Source of the DNA: JBAZOY01 sp041648505
Lineage (GTDB): Bacteria > Desulfobacterota > Syntrophia > Syntrophales > CG2-30-49-12
Length of the DNA stretch: 27,884 nucleotides
NCBI GenBank assembly: GCA_041648505.1
Contig: JBAZOY010000031.1
Span: 1 to 27,884 of the forward strand
Reading direction: 5' to 3'
Each line of letters opens with the position of its first letter. Position 1 is the stretch's first letter. Below are positions 1 through 7,054 of this stretch, piece by piece. Both the position numbers and the translations under genes were made by a program. The notes under the pieces are model-generated. The model was not told the origin of the DNA. It was given only the letters and a program-made list of their open reading frames with translations, and did no database searches.

Positions 1-491
1 CAATGAATATTTGTAAGGCGTTATCAAGTTTTGGGACAAAATATCCTTTTTCAGTAAGAAGTTTTTATATCGCAGCATAATTGGAACAGGGCTTTTTCAA
101 CAGCCCCATAATTCCCTCTAATGTTTTAATCTCTACGGGTTTAATTTCCCGAAGCTTGCTTCGCTCTTATGAAGTATTCCTTTTTTTGATACCCCGTCAG
201 CTTGCTGCGGGGTAGTTCATTATAACAATGACTGAGACTGAATGGATGTGCTTTGACAATGACCTTACTAAAGGCAAGGAGTTTGACTGACCACAAGGTA
301 ATTAGCAAAAGCAAGTCATCTTGAATTTGCCTGCTTTTCCTAAGTTATTTACAATAATTTGCCGTCCTTTCTTCTGCTTTCGTTCTCCGTCAAATTTTTC
401 GATTCACACACCGGCACTTTTCCGAATCCAGATTTTGTGTCTGTTATTCCAAAAAATTTTATAAAAGTAACTATTTGTTTCAGACTACGTA
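1..491. other. Non-coding left edge with several hairpins
   Basis: No convincing gene is seen. The stretch holds three short inverted repeats: GGGCT/AGCCC at 89-106 with an 8-base loop, CGAAGC/GCTTCG at 150-163, and a stronger one at 191-213 listed separately. The second and third share the loop-side sequence AGCTTGCT, which suggests related palindromic repeats rather than individual regulators. None is followed by a clear T-run in the direction of the flanking gene, so none is called a terminator of the cyclophilin gene that ends at 492. A weak GATTC/GAATC stem near 395-430 is the only candidate for that role. Confidence 0.5.
191..213. repeat. Palindromic hairpin (ACCCCG/CGGGGT)
   Basis: ACCCCG at 191-196 pairs with CGGGGT at 208-213. 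Inside it, CAGC at 198-201 can pair with GCTG at 204-207 after a one-base bulge, giving a long GC-rich stem. A run of seven T lies on the 5' side (181-187) and not the 3' side, so it would only act as a terminator poorly on either strand. A dispersed palindromic repeat is the more likely reading. Confidence 0.55.
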
Positions 492-995
492 CTATTCCGC
501 TGATAATTGACCACAGTCTATGATGCGAACCTGTTTTGACGGTTGCCCGCTCTGTGATCCGAAAGCTTCTATACTTTTGACCACATCCATGCCTTCGGTC
601 ACTGTTCCAAAGACCACATGCATGCCGTCAAGCCAGGGCGTTTTAGTGGTGGTTATAAAGAATTGTGAGCCGTTTGTGTTAGGACCCGCATTCGCCATTG
701 ACAAAATTCCAGGTCCCGTATGTTTTAGCGTAAAGTTCTCATCCTCAAATTTGGTGCCGTAGATCGACATGCCACCTGTTCCGTTATGATTGGTAAAATC
801 GCCACCCTGGAGCATGAAATTCGGGATGATTCTGTGAAAAGTACTACCCTTATATCCAAAGCCCTTTTCACCTGTACATAGGGCACGAAAGTTCTCCGTT
901 GTTTTGGGGGCTGTATCTGCGTGTAATTCGATTACTATTTTCCCCAATAATTCGCTATCAGCCTCAACGTCAAGAAAGACGCTTACATTTTTCAT
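492..995 (-). CDS. Peptidyl-prolyl cis-trans isomerase, cyclophilin type
   Basis: This 167-residue protein is a single-domain cyclophilin, which speeds cis-trans isomerisation of Xaa-Pro bonds during folding. The catalytic signature is intact: FHRIIPNFMLQGGD contains the key Arg and Gln, and GSQFFIT and the PWLDGMHVVFG segment complete the active site. The Trp in PWLDG is the residue linked to cyclosporin binding in cyclophilin A, so this copy is closer to the eukaryote-like class than to Trp-less bacterial forms. No signal peptide is present, so it is cytoplasmic. The ATG at 995 is preferred to the one 18 bases upstream because GAGGAAGGG lies 7 bases before it. It appears to be transcribed alone; the upstream glycosyltransferase ends 144 bases away. 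Confidence 0.93.
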   Translation of the reverse strand: MKNVSVFLDVEADSELLGKIVIELHADTAPKTTENFRALCTGEKGFGYKGSTFHRIIPNFMLQGGDFTNHNGTGGMSIYGTKFEDENFTLKHTGPGILSMANAGPNTNGSQFFITTTKTPWLDGMHVVFGTVTEGMDVVKSIEAFGSQSGQPSKQVRIIDCGQLSAE

Positions 996-1139
996 TATGT
1001 TTCCCTTCCTCATTCATGATTAATTGGTAATAAATTCACTCTCGTATTTTTCAAGCAATTTTTGCGTGCTAATGTTTATTGTTTAACGGGCATGTTGTCA
1101 ATATATTTCTTGTTTTTCAGCACAAACGGATTTGTTGCA

Positions 1140-2114
1140 TTATTTCTGTATAGGTGTCAGGCGCTTGTCCAGGACCTGCCAGATTTCTTTAATTGTCACA
1201 GTGCGGCGGGATTGGATTTGCCTCCGTTTCCTCCATGCCTTCTTTATGCCTCTTATGGCATCCCGCTTGGCACGCAGGATAACTCCACCTTGTCCTCGTA
1301 CCGTGAATAAAAATATACTGACAATGTTTAGCAGTACATGAAGAGGTAAGAGGAGCCAGAACAAGGCCCCCGGCATGTTCTTCACAAAGGTCCAAACCAG
1401 ATTACGATGACCGTGATAAACGGAAAAATTACTATCTTGACCACCCGTGGTAGCCGAGCTTGCATGTTGTACTACAGCGTTTGGAACGTACATGGCTTTG
1501 TATCCTGCCAGCCGTAGACGAAAACCCAGATCCACATCTTCAACATAGCAGAAAAAATCTTCGTCAAAACCGCCCACATCCACCAATGCCTGCCGTCTGT
1601 AAAGTGCTGCTGCAGCACACGGCGAGAAAATCTCATGCCCGATCAGGTCTTTCTCTTGTTGCTGCGCGCCGTGCCGGTCACGCCACACCAGTCCGCTTAT
1701 ATGGTAGTTATCACCGAGGCCGTCTAATATGTCAGGGTTTTCATGGCACAGTTGGCGAGAGCCAAACGCAGCTAACTCAGGATGATCATTAGCGGCGGTA
1801 AGCAAATTCTCAAGCCAGTCCGGTTCGGGGAAGGCATCAGGGTTGAGCAGGGCGACGAATTCCGTATTGCATTCGTGGAGAGCGTAATTATTTGCGGCGG
1901 CAAATCCCAAATTTTCACCCATGCGGAGTACAGTTACCTCAGTAAATTCATCGGTAAGATCAGCAGATGCATCACTGCTCCCGTTGTCTATCAGAAGGGT
2001 TTTTGATGGCAGGCAGGTTTGGTGGTGCAAATGCAATAAGCATTTCCGGAGAAGATCGCCCCCATTGTAATTAACAATGATAACAGTGATTGAAGCATTT
2101 GGTGAACTTCCCAT
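1140..2114 (-). CDS. Family 2 glycosyltransferase (rhamnosyltransferase-like)
   Basis: This 324-residue protein has a GT-A fold. It opens with the nucleotide-sugar binding strand ITVIIVNYNGG (about residues 9-19), followed by the NPDAFPEPDWL segment near residue 90 that holds the metal-binding Asp. The acceptor-side signature EDVDLGFRLRLAGY lies near residues 190-205. A hydrophobic stretch around residues 255-280 (ALFWLLLPLHVLLNIVSIFL) probably anchors it at the inner membrane, followed by a basic tail. Members of this family transfer rhamnose or other sugars to polysaccharide or lipid carriers; the actual substrate cannot be read here. No other polysaccharide gene is adjacent, so this is an isolated copy. 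The ribosome binding site is weak (GAGAAG). Confidence 0.85.
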   Translation of the reverse strand: MGSSPNASITVIIVNYNGGDLLRKCLLHLHHQTCLPSKTLLIDNGSSDASADLTDEFTEVTVLRMGENLGFAAANNYALHECNTEFVALLNPDAFPEPDWLENLLTAANDHPELAAFGSRQLCHENPDILDGLGDNYHISGLVWRDRHGAQQQEKDLIGHEIFSPCAAAALYRRQALVDVGGFDEDFFCYVEDVDLGFRLRLAGYKAMYVPNAVVQHASSATTGGQDSNFSVYHGHRNLVWTFVKNMPGALFWLLLPLHVLLNIVSIFLFTVRGQGGVILRAKRDAIRGIKKAWRKRRQIQSRRTVTIKEIWQVLDKRLTPIQK

Positions 2115-2210
2115 GATTTATTCACTTCTCAGAACTACTGTTATTACATAGATCGACGTTTGAGTAAATAGGGACAACTTCTTTATTAATTGTCTCTATT
2201 AATTTTGAGG

Positions 2211-3323
2211 TTAGAGAGTTCCCATATTGACATAATCCTCTGTTCGTAAGAATCTATCTTCGCTAATATTTAATCCCTCTTCTATTAGTTCGAGAATAGT
2301 ACCTTTTTCCTCCGGAAGTTTATATCCGTCGAAACCCTGATTTAATAGAGGGGTTAGTCTTCCGGGGGTGATTGAATAAGTGGGGTTCCTGAAGTGGTCG
2401 AAGCAGATCCTACTGGTTACATCCAGTTCTGCTATTAGTATCTTCATCTCTTTTAAACACTCATGGGGTGAGAGAAAATCATCTTTATTATTCATGTATT
2501 CTTCGAACAGAGGTGTATTGGGTAAAGGTGTAAAGGGCCTGGACCGTATAAAATCAGGGTTAATTATATTCAGCACCCTGGCCGTATTCTGGGCATGCTG
2601 CGTGGACATAGCCTTACCACCCAAACCGGGCATGATATATTCCGAGAGTTCCATGCCAGCCTCTTTGACCTTCTTTCCGGCTACGATATGTTCCTCCGCT
2701 GTTACTCCTTTTTTTACCTTCTTTAATAACTCATCGTCCCCTGTCTCCAGGCCTATATGTAATCTTGTGAGACCTGCGCAAGACAGATCTTTCAGGTACT
2801 CCTCATTCATTTTAAATATGGTCTTGGCTCTAGTATAGGAGGTTACTCTCTCCAAGGTCGGAAATTTATCCCTCAAGTATTTGATAATTTCGACTAATTG
2901 AGCGGTTGGCATGATAAGAGAATCGGCGTCCTGTAAAAAGGCTGTTTTTGCCCCGGAGTAGAGCCAGTTAAAGATATTAACGAAACCATGATTCCCTGCG
3001 AGTTTTGGTGTATTTCTCACTAGAGCGGTTCCTACTTCGGCAGTTATGTTACCGGCACAGCCCAACTCTCGGGAAGTTCTTTTTATTTCTTCACAGATGA
3101 AGTTTGCCGTATCTATATCGGCCTTAACATCATCTACGGTCCTCATCTGGAATTTTTCATGTTCATAAGGTCTGCCGTAACAAAATGTACATTGGTTCCA
3201 CGGGCAGTTTCTGGTAACCCTTATCAGAAGGGAATAACTTCCACCTTCACTGGGAGGACGTATGGGGCCTATTTCAAAAAAGGCTTCTGTCAATTTTCGG
3301 TTTGTATTGTTTAAATTATCCAA
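2211..3323 (-). CDS. Radical SAM protein, CX4CX2C type
   Basis: This 370-residue protein has the radical SAM cluster motif near its N-terminus: Cys40, Cys45 and Cys48 in NCPWNQCTFCYG. The spacing is CX4CX2C rather than the usual CX3CX2C; I recall the wider spacing in a subgroup of COG1032/Elp3-like radical SAM proteins with a TRxCPxxxCTFC signature. A later GLETGDDELLKKVKKG segment matches the SAM-binding glycine-rich region of that group. The first half carries a few extra cysteines but no second clear cluster. The reaction is unknown. The start is TTG at 3323, chosen because AAAGGAG lies 7 bases upstream and the sequence before it has no better start. A minus-strand promoter at 3584-3612 gives it a leader of about 250 bases. 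Confidence 0.82.
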   Translation of the reverse strand: MDNLNNTNRKLTEAFFEIGPIRPPSEGGSYSLLIRVTRNCPWNQCTFCYGRPYEHEKFQMRTVDDVKADIDTANFICEEIKRTSRELGCAGNITAEVGTALVRNTPKLAGNHGFVNIFNWLYSGAKTAFLQDADSLIMPTAQLVEIIKYLRDKFPTLERVTSYTRAKTIFKMNEEYLKDLSCAGLTRLHIGLETGDDELLKKVKKGVTAEEHIVAGKKVKEAGMELSEYIMPGLGGKAMSTQHAQNTARVLNIINPDFIRSRPFTPLPNTPLFEEYMNNKDDFLSPHECLKEMKILIAELDVTSRICFDHFRNPTYSITPGRLTPLLNQGFDGYKLPEEKGTILELIEEGLNISEDRFLRTEDYVNMGTL

Positions 3324-3583
3324 ATTACTGCTCCTTTCCTTTTTCAGGAAGTATATGTTTTTAAAAAGTTAAGACAATTCCCGTCGTAATTTCTTTTAGT
3401 GAGAAAACAATTCGAGGGAAAATTTCCACTGTATTTACCTGCTCGATAAGTTGAGATGCTGTCCCGGTAGAGATACAAGCTTTCGTTACTGCCGTTACCC
3501 ACCGGTATACGAAGATAAGAGGGGTGTCTTATCGAAGATTTCTTGACTGTACATTTTAATCTTTGCAAGAGAATCTTGTTTTA

Positions 3584-3612
3584 AAAATAGTAACTTCTAG
3601 TCAAATTGTCAA
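3584..3612 (-). promoter_or_regulatory. Sigma-70-type promoter for the radical SAM gene
   Basis: On the minus strand TTGACA (3607-3612) and TATTTT (3584-3589) are separated by 17 bases. A T-rich stretch (six T) lies just upstream of the -35 box. It faces the radical SAM gene about 260 bases away. It lacks the CCAAT element of the four-member promoter family seen further right. Confidence 0.55.
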
Positions 3613-3842
3613 ATAAAAAACCGGCCGGGCAACCGTTTGTTAGGATTCAACTACTGCTATATCACACCCTGTGTAATGGCTGGCTGCCTTGCATCGAAGC
3701 CATGTCCCGGGCCATCCGTGGCAGATGAGGCCGAAGGGTAGAAAGTAAAGAAGGAATAAATGAAGAAAGGCTTTGAACATAGAGAATGTTATAGATACGA
3801 CGCTCAAGATATTGAAGGATCTATAATTGCTGATTTTGGTGA

Positions 3843-3881
3843 CAACTAATTATTGACAAGGGAGCTTTTCTATTCCAAAAT
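3843..3881 (+). promoter_or_regulatory. Possible promoter for the DUF4125 gene
   Basis: TTGACA at 3853-3858 is followed after 17 bases by CAAAAT (3876-3881), a poor -10 box. CAAC at 3843-3846 and ATTG at 3852-3855 reproduce the CAA(T/C)-N5-ATTGACA arrangement of the four minus-strand promoters, so this may be a distant fifth member. The resemblance is weak and could be chance. Confidence 0.35.
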
Positions 3882-3929
3882 CAACTGTAAGTCATAAAAG
3901 ATAGAAGATACAGTAGCTGGAGGTAAACG

Positions 3930-4862
3930 ATGACTAAAGAAGAAGAAATCCTGGCGATGGAAGCGGGTAGAGATTTAGATATAATGGTGGCTGAGGATGT
4001 AATGGGGTGCAAATTTGTAAAAGATGAAATTTTTGGAGATATACAAATTTCTGATGATGGCGAGTGGGTACCCTTACAGTGTTATTCCAAAGACAAATCC
4101 ATAGCTATGTCAGTGTCGCAAAGATTAGAGGAGTATTACAACTTGAGGGTTGATTTTGAAAGTCTTGCCGGCAGGTGGGATGTCAATTTTCTCAAGGGGG
4201 GGATTAACTATTATTATCCGGATCTAAAAGCTACTTCCCTTCCGGAAGCAATTTGTAAGGTCGCTTTGCTCGTGGCTCATGGTGAGAAACGACAGTCGGC
4301 GGATGGGGATGACCTTTTTTATGCGGGGGACTGGTTGGAGAAACTTCTGAAAAAGGGAAAAAGAGGTAAGTTATTGGAAAATATCATTGAAATTGAGCTT
4401 GATATGTTTCAGCGAGTCAGATCAGCCGGGCCATCCTTGTGCCAGGAAAGCCCCGAGACTTTCAGGGTAATGCGTGAGATGACATTCTCTGTTTTTTCCA
4501 TGGAAACTCTCAAATCTTATCTTGGGGATCTGCAAAAAGCTAAAGCTGATGACAGAAATCTCTTGACGGAAAAGTATGCCCGAATGCAAAATCTCATTCC
4601 TCCTATTAAAACTAATCCGGCTATTAAAGATATTGTTGAAATTGAGGCTCGTTGGATGGGGGAATTAACAAAAAAATATCCCAAGAGTTTTAAAGCCGGC
4701 GTTTCCGGCTTTGAGATTTATCTTTCCAGCGAACTGGAAACTTATTCCGATAAGACTTTAGAGTTATATCTCACAGATATTTCCAAAGCAGAAGAAGAAG
4801 GAATAAATTTGGCAGAAAAACGGTATACTAAAAATAACGTTATAGCTTTATCGCTGAAGTAG
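3930..4862 (+). CDS. DUF4125 protein with N-terminal phage ABA-sandwich-like domain
   Basis: This 310-residue cytoplasmic protein appears to be a fusion. Residues about 10-120 (AGRDLDIMVAEDVMGCKF, YSKDKSIAMSVSQRLEEYY and EAICKVALLVAHGE) resemble the small ABA-sandwich domain of phage and prophage proteins. Residues about 145-305 resemble DUF4125, with ENIIEIELDMFQRVRSAG, CQESPETFRVMREM, LLTEKYARM, IEARWMGEL and SELETYSDKTLELY. The function of DUF4125 is unknown to me. The start is supported by GGAGG six bases before the ATG. It has no obvious partner: the next gene, mrp, is 109 bases downstream and a hairpin sits between them. Family assignments are from memory of the motifs; the DUF4125 part is the surer one. 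Confidence 0.72.
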   Translation: MTKEEEILAMEAGRDLDIMVAEDVMGCKFVKDEIFGDIQISDDGEWVPLQCYSKDKSIAMSVSQRLEEYYNLRVDFESLAGRWDVNFLKGGINYYYPDLKATSLPEAICKVALLVAHGEKRQSADGDDLFYAGDWLEKLLKKGKRGKLLENIIEIELDMFQRVRSAGPSLCQESPETFRVMREMTFSVFSMETLKSYLGDLQKAKADDRNLLTEKYARMQNLIPPIKTNPAIKDIVEIEARWMGELTKKYPKSFKAGVSGFEIYLSSELETYSDKTLELYLTDISKAEEEGINLAEKRYTKNNVIALSLK

Positions 4863-4902
4863 AGGAGAAGGGCATAAGCTTTATCAGGCTGGTATTCTCC
4901 TC
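4862..4902 (+). terminator. Hairpin just after the DUF4125 stop codon
   Basis: GAGGAGAA (4862-4869) and TTCTCCTC (4895-4902) form a perfect 8-bp inverted repeat around a 25-base loop that itself holds ATAA/TTAT. It begins at the stop codon. No T-run follows, so it may be a processing or 3'-end stabilising structure rather than a rho-independent terminator. Confidence 0.4.
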
Positions 4903-4971
4903 AACCAGATGGAGTATCTGAACTAGGGGTGGAGAGATTTACCTGAAGCAACCCTTACGAAAGGGGCGTCT

Positions 4972-5988
4972 TTGTCAGCAGAAGAAGAGATAATAAAAGG
5001 TCTTGAGAAAGTGCTGGTCCCGGGAACCGAGTACAATCTGGTTAATCTCAACCTGGTTCGTCATATCGCTATTTCAGATGGAAAGGTTGATATTGTTCTT
5101 GCGTCGGCGGCCCTGAATAAAGAGGCCCGGAATTGGATCAAGGCTCAGGTGAGCGAAATCAACGAGAAAATTCCCGGGGTAAGAGAGACAATAATAAGTT
5201 TTGTCGAGGCCAAGCCTGAACAAATCAACGAGATCCAACGTGTAGTTGCCGTGATGAGCGGCAAGGGCGGGGTAGGAAAGTCTTTGGTGACCGGTCTTAT
5301 TGCCCTTTCTCTAGCACGCCGTGGTCATAAAGTGGGTATTCTTGATGCTGATATTACCGGACCGAGTATCCCCAGAATGTTCGGCGTTACTGCCCGGCCC
5401 TTGGGAAGTGATACGGGTATCCTGCCCGTGCTTTCCCGGGTTGGTATCGAAATCATGTCCATTAACCTCCTTCTGTCCAATGAGGACGACGCCGTTATCT
5501 GGCAGGGATCCGCTATTGCCGGTACAATAAAGCAGTTCTGGGAGGAAGTACTGTGGGGCAGGCTTGACTATCTGCTGGTAGACTTACCACCAGGGACTTC
5601 CGATGCCTCCCTGACCGTGATGCAATCACTGCCCCTGTCAGAGGTGATTATTGTCTTCAGTCCGCAGGATCTGACGATAATGGTGGTGAGGAAAGCAGTA
5701 CAAATGATTAAGAAAATGGATATTCCTATTTTAGGAGTTGTGGAGAATATGAGCTATTTTCTTTTACCTGACAGCGGAAAGAGGATAGATCTTTTTGGCA
5801 GCAGCAAGGGACAGGAGATGTCAAGGACAACCGGAGCGCCTTTACTGGGCCAGATCCCTGTTGACCCTGAGCTTGCCGGACTCTGCGATGAAGGAAGCCT
5901 TGAGCTTTATGACTCCGTGGTTCTCCAAACATTTGCCGAGAATGTAGTTCAGGCTCTGTCAGTCGTGAGAAGTATGAAAAAGGCGTGA
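4972..5988 (+). CDS. mrp: Mrp/ApbC-type P-loop ATPase lacking the CxxC
   Basis: This 338-residue protein has an N-terminal MIP18/DUF59-type domain (about residues 4-85) and a C-terminal Mrp/NBP35 ATPase. The deviant Walker A MSGKGGVGKS is at residues 95-104, followed by DADITGPSIPRMFG and DLPPGTSDA. The family usually carries or transfers Fe-S clusters through a CPxC motif following NMSYF. Here residues 260-271 read MSYFLLPDSGKR, so both cysteines are replaced (Leu265, Ser268). Fe-S carriage through that site is therefore unlikely, although the ATPase core is intact. The start is TTG at 4972 with AAGGGG six bases upstream; the DUF59-type domain starts only a few residues later, which supports it. 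The stop overlaps the region upstream of hpt, suggesting a two-gene operon. Confidence 0.88.
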   Translation: MSAEEEIIKGLEKVLVPGTEYNLVNLNLVRHIAISDGKVDIVLASAALNKEARNWIKAQVSEINEKIPGVRETIISFVEAKPEQINEIQRVVAVMSGKGGVGKSLVTGLIALSLARRGHKVGILDADITGPSIPRMFGVTARPLGSDTGILPVLSRVGIEIMSINLLLSNEDDAVIWQGSAIAGTIKQFWEEVLWGRLDYLLVDLPPGTSDASLTVMQSLPLSEVIIVFSPQDLTIMVVRKAVQMIKKMDIPILGVVENMSYFLLPDSGKRIDLFGSSKGQEMSRTTGAPLLGQIPVDPELAGLCDEGSLELYDSVVLQTFAENVVQALSVVRSMKKA

Positions 5989-6032
5989 TTTTCTCCGGAA
6001 AGGACCAAAGAGCAAAGGCGAGGGACCATTTT

Positions 6033-6557
6033 ATGGAAACCGTTAAAAGAAAGATTCTCTTTACAAAGGAAATTATTGAAAAGAGGGTACAGGAACTGGC
6101 CGAGACGATTTCATGTGATTATGAGGGAAGAGAGTTAATCGTTATCGGTATTCTCAAGGGAGCATTTGTTTTTACGGCAGATCTGGTCAGGTATATTAGG
6201 ACACCCTGCCTTGTTGATTTTGTGAAACTGGCAAGTTACGGTACCGAAACGGTCAGCTCCGGAGAGGTGGTGATGAGTAAAGATGTTGAATTGTCCATAG
6301 AAGGAAAGGATATTCTCATTGCTGAAGACATTATCGATACCGGCCTGACGATGTCTTTTTTAGTAAATATATTTAGAGAGAGAAAACCCCGCTCATTAAA
6401 AGTCTGTGCATTACTTGATAAGAGACAGAGAAGGGAGACCCAATTTGAGGCCGACTATGTGGGTTTTACTATTGAAGACGATTTTGTTGTGGGGTACGGC
6501 ATTGATTTTAATGAAAAATTTCGTGATCTTACGGAAATATGCATCATCGAGAAATAG
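6033..6557 (+). CDS. hpt: Hypoxanthine phosphoribosyltransferase
   Basis: This 174-residue purine salvage enzyme converts hypoxanthine (and usually guanine) with PRPP to the nucleotide. The PP-binding LKG is at residues 41-43, the flexible-loop SYG at 68-70, and the PRPP loop LIAEDIIDTGLTM at 95-107. A longer reading from GTG at 5985 would overlap mrp by 4 bases, but ATG at 6033 has GAGGGA eight bases before it and gives the normal family length. It sits 44 bases after mrp on the same strand and is probably cotranscribed. It is a single-domain cytoplasmic enzyme with no unusual features. Confidence 0.93.
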   Translation: METVKRKILFTKEIIEKRVQELAETISCDYEGRELIVIGILKGAFVFTADLVRYIRTPCLVDFVKLASYGTETVSSGEVVMSKDVELSIEGKDILIAEDIIDTGLTMSFLVNIFRERKPRSLKVCALLDKRQRRETQFEADYVGFTIEDDFVVGYGIDFNEKFRDLTEICIIEK

Positions 6558-6634
6558 CCGAAGAGAGTAGGGTGATCACTCAGATTATGTGTCTGACACT
6601 GTACACTTTATTCGCTATCAGCACTGTATTCCCC

Positions 6635-6663
6635 TTGACACACAACTCAGCCATCCTTACATT
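6635..6663 (+). promoter_or_regulatory. Sigma-70-type promoter before the DUF255 gene
   Basis: TTGACA (6635-6640), 17 bases, then TACATT (6658-6663). The bases after the -35 box (CACAA) match those in the CCAAT promoter family, but the CCAAT element is absent. Confidence 0.45.
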
Positions 6664-6814
6664 ATTTAAAACAGAGAAGATAGTTATCATTAACCATAAA
6701 ATTTTTTACCAAACCAAACTATTCACTACGGGTTCGTAACCTGCGAAGCATTAAAGGTTATCTGTTTTTAAGATAATATCAAAGATTCTTACCAAAGATT
6801 CCATTTATTCGGGC

Positions 6815-6828
6815 ATTATGATCATAAT
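6815..6828. repeat. Perfect 14-bp palindrome ATTATGATCATAAT
   Basis: The sequence at 6815-6828 equals its own reverse complement. A gap-free palindrome of this length in a long leader could be a dimeric regulator's operator; at this A+T content chance is also possible. Confidence 0.4.
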
Positions 6829-7054
6829 CAAGATGACTATGGTCTCTCATTCAGATGTGTGTGGGGGGGGGCTTATCGGAGGCTCCTTTGAACATCACAT
6901 AAGTATAAAGCAAGCGACTCAGATATTTTTTCTGTCCGACCTTTCGTAGGATTTTGGATATTATTTCTCTTCTGTATACTATCTGAATACCTCTTTGAAC
7001 CTGACGTGTGGCTTGACAAGGGCGAACACATAAGTTTTTACGGGGGTGGAAAAG

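Larger units (their letters stand above)
3324..3929. other. Divergent intergenic region, 606 bp
   Basis: This gap lies between the radical SAM gene (leftward) and the DUF4125 gene (rightward). It holds a minus-strand promoter (3584-3612), a weaker plus-strand promoter (3853-3881), and a GC-rich segment at 3620-3740 that can form short stems such as CTGCC/GGCAG (about 3687-3725). I could not match this segment to any riboswitch I know. A 74-codon open frame at 3344-3568 (minus) lies in the radical SAM leader, starts at TTG without a ribosome binding site, and is not called. Confidence 0.5.
6558..7054. other. Intergenic region before the redox block, 497 bp
   Basis: No gene is supported here. 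It contains a good plus-strand promoter (6635-6663), an inverted repeat TTATCT/AGATAA near 6758-6776, a perfect 14-bp palindrome (6815-6828), and a run of nine G (6863-6871). A TATACT at 6975-6980 with a poor upstream box could be a second start. If transcription begins at the first promoter, the leader of the next gene is close to 385 bases, long enough to hold regulation. Confidence 0.5.

Noticed and set aside
520..762. Open frame of 80 codons on the plus strand
   Set aside because: It is antisense to the conserved part of the cyclophilin gene and has no family signal or ribosome binding site.
3344..3568. Open frame of 74 codons on the minus strand
   Set aside because: TTG start without a ribosome binding site, odd composition, no recognisable motif; it lies in the leader of the radical SAM gene.
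3620..3745. Possible riboswitch or hammerhead-like RNA (CAGATGAGGCCGAAG near 3720)
   Set aside because: The hammerhead core needs CTGATGA and GAAA; the base pattern differs and the flanking stems are not present. It also lacks the conserved parts of cyclic-di-GMP and cobalamin riboswitches.
5985..6032. Longer hpt reading from GTG at 5985
   Set aside because: The ATG at 6033 has a better ribosome binding site and gives the normal length; the extra 16 residues match nothing in the family.
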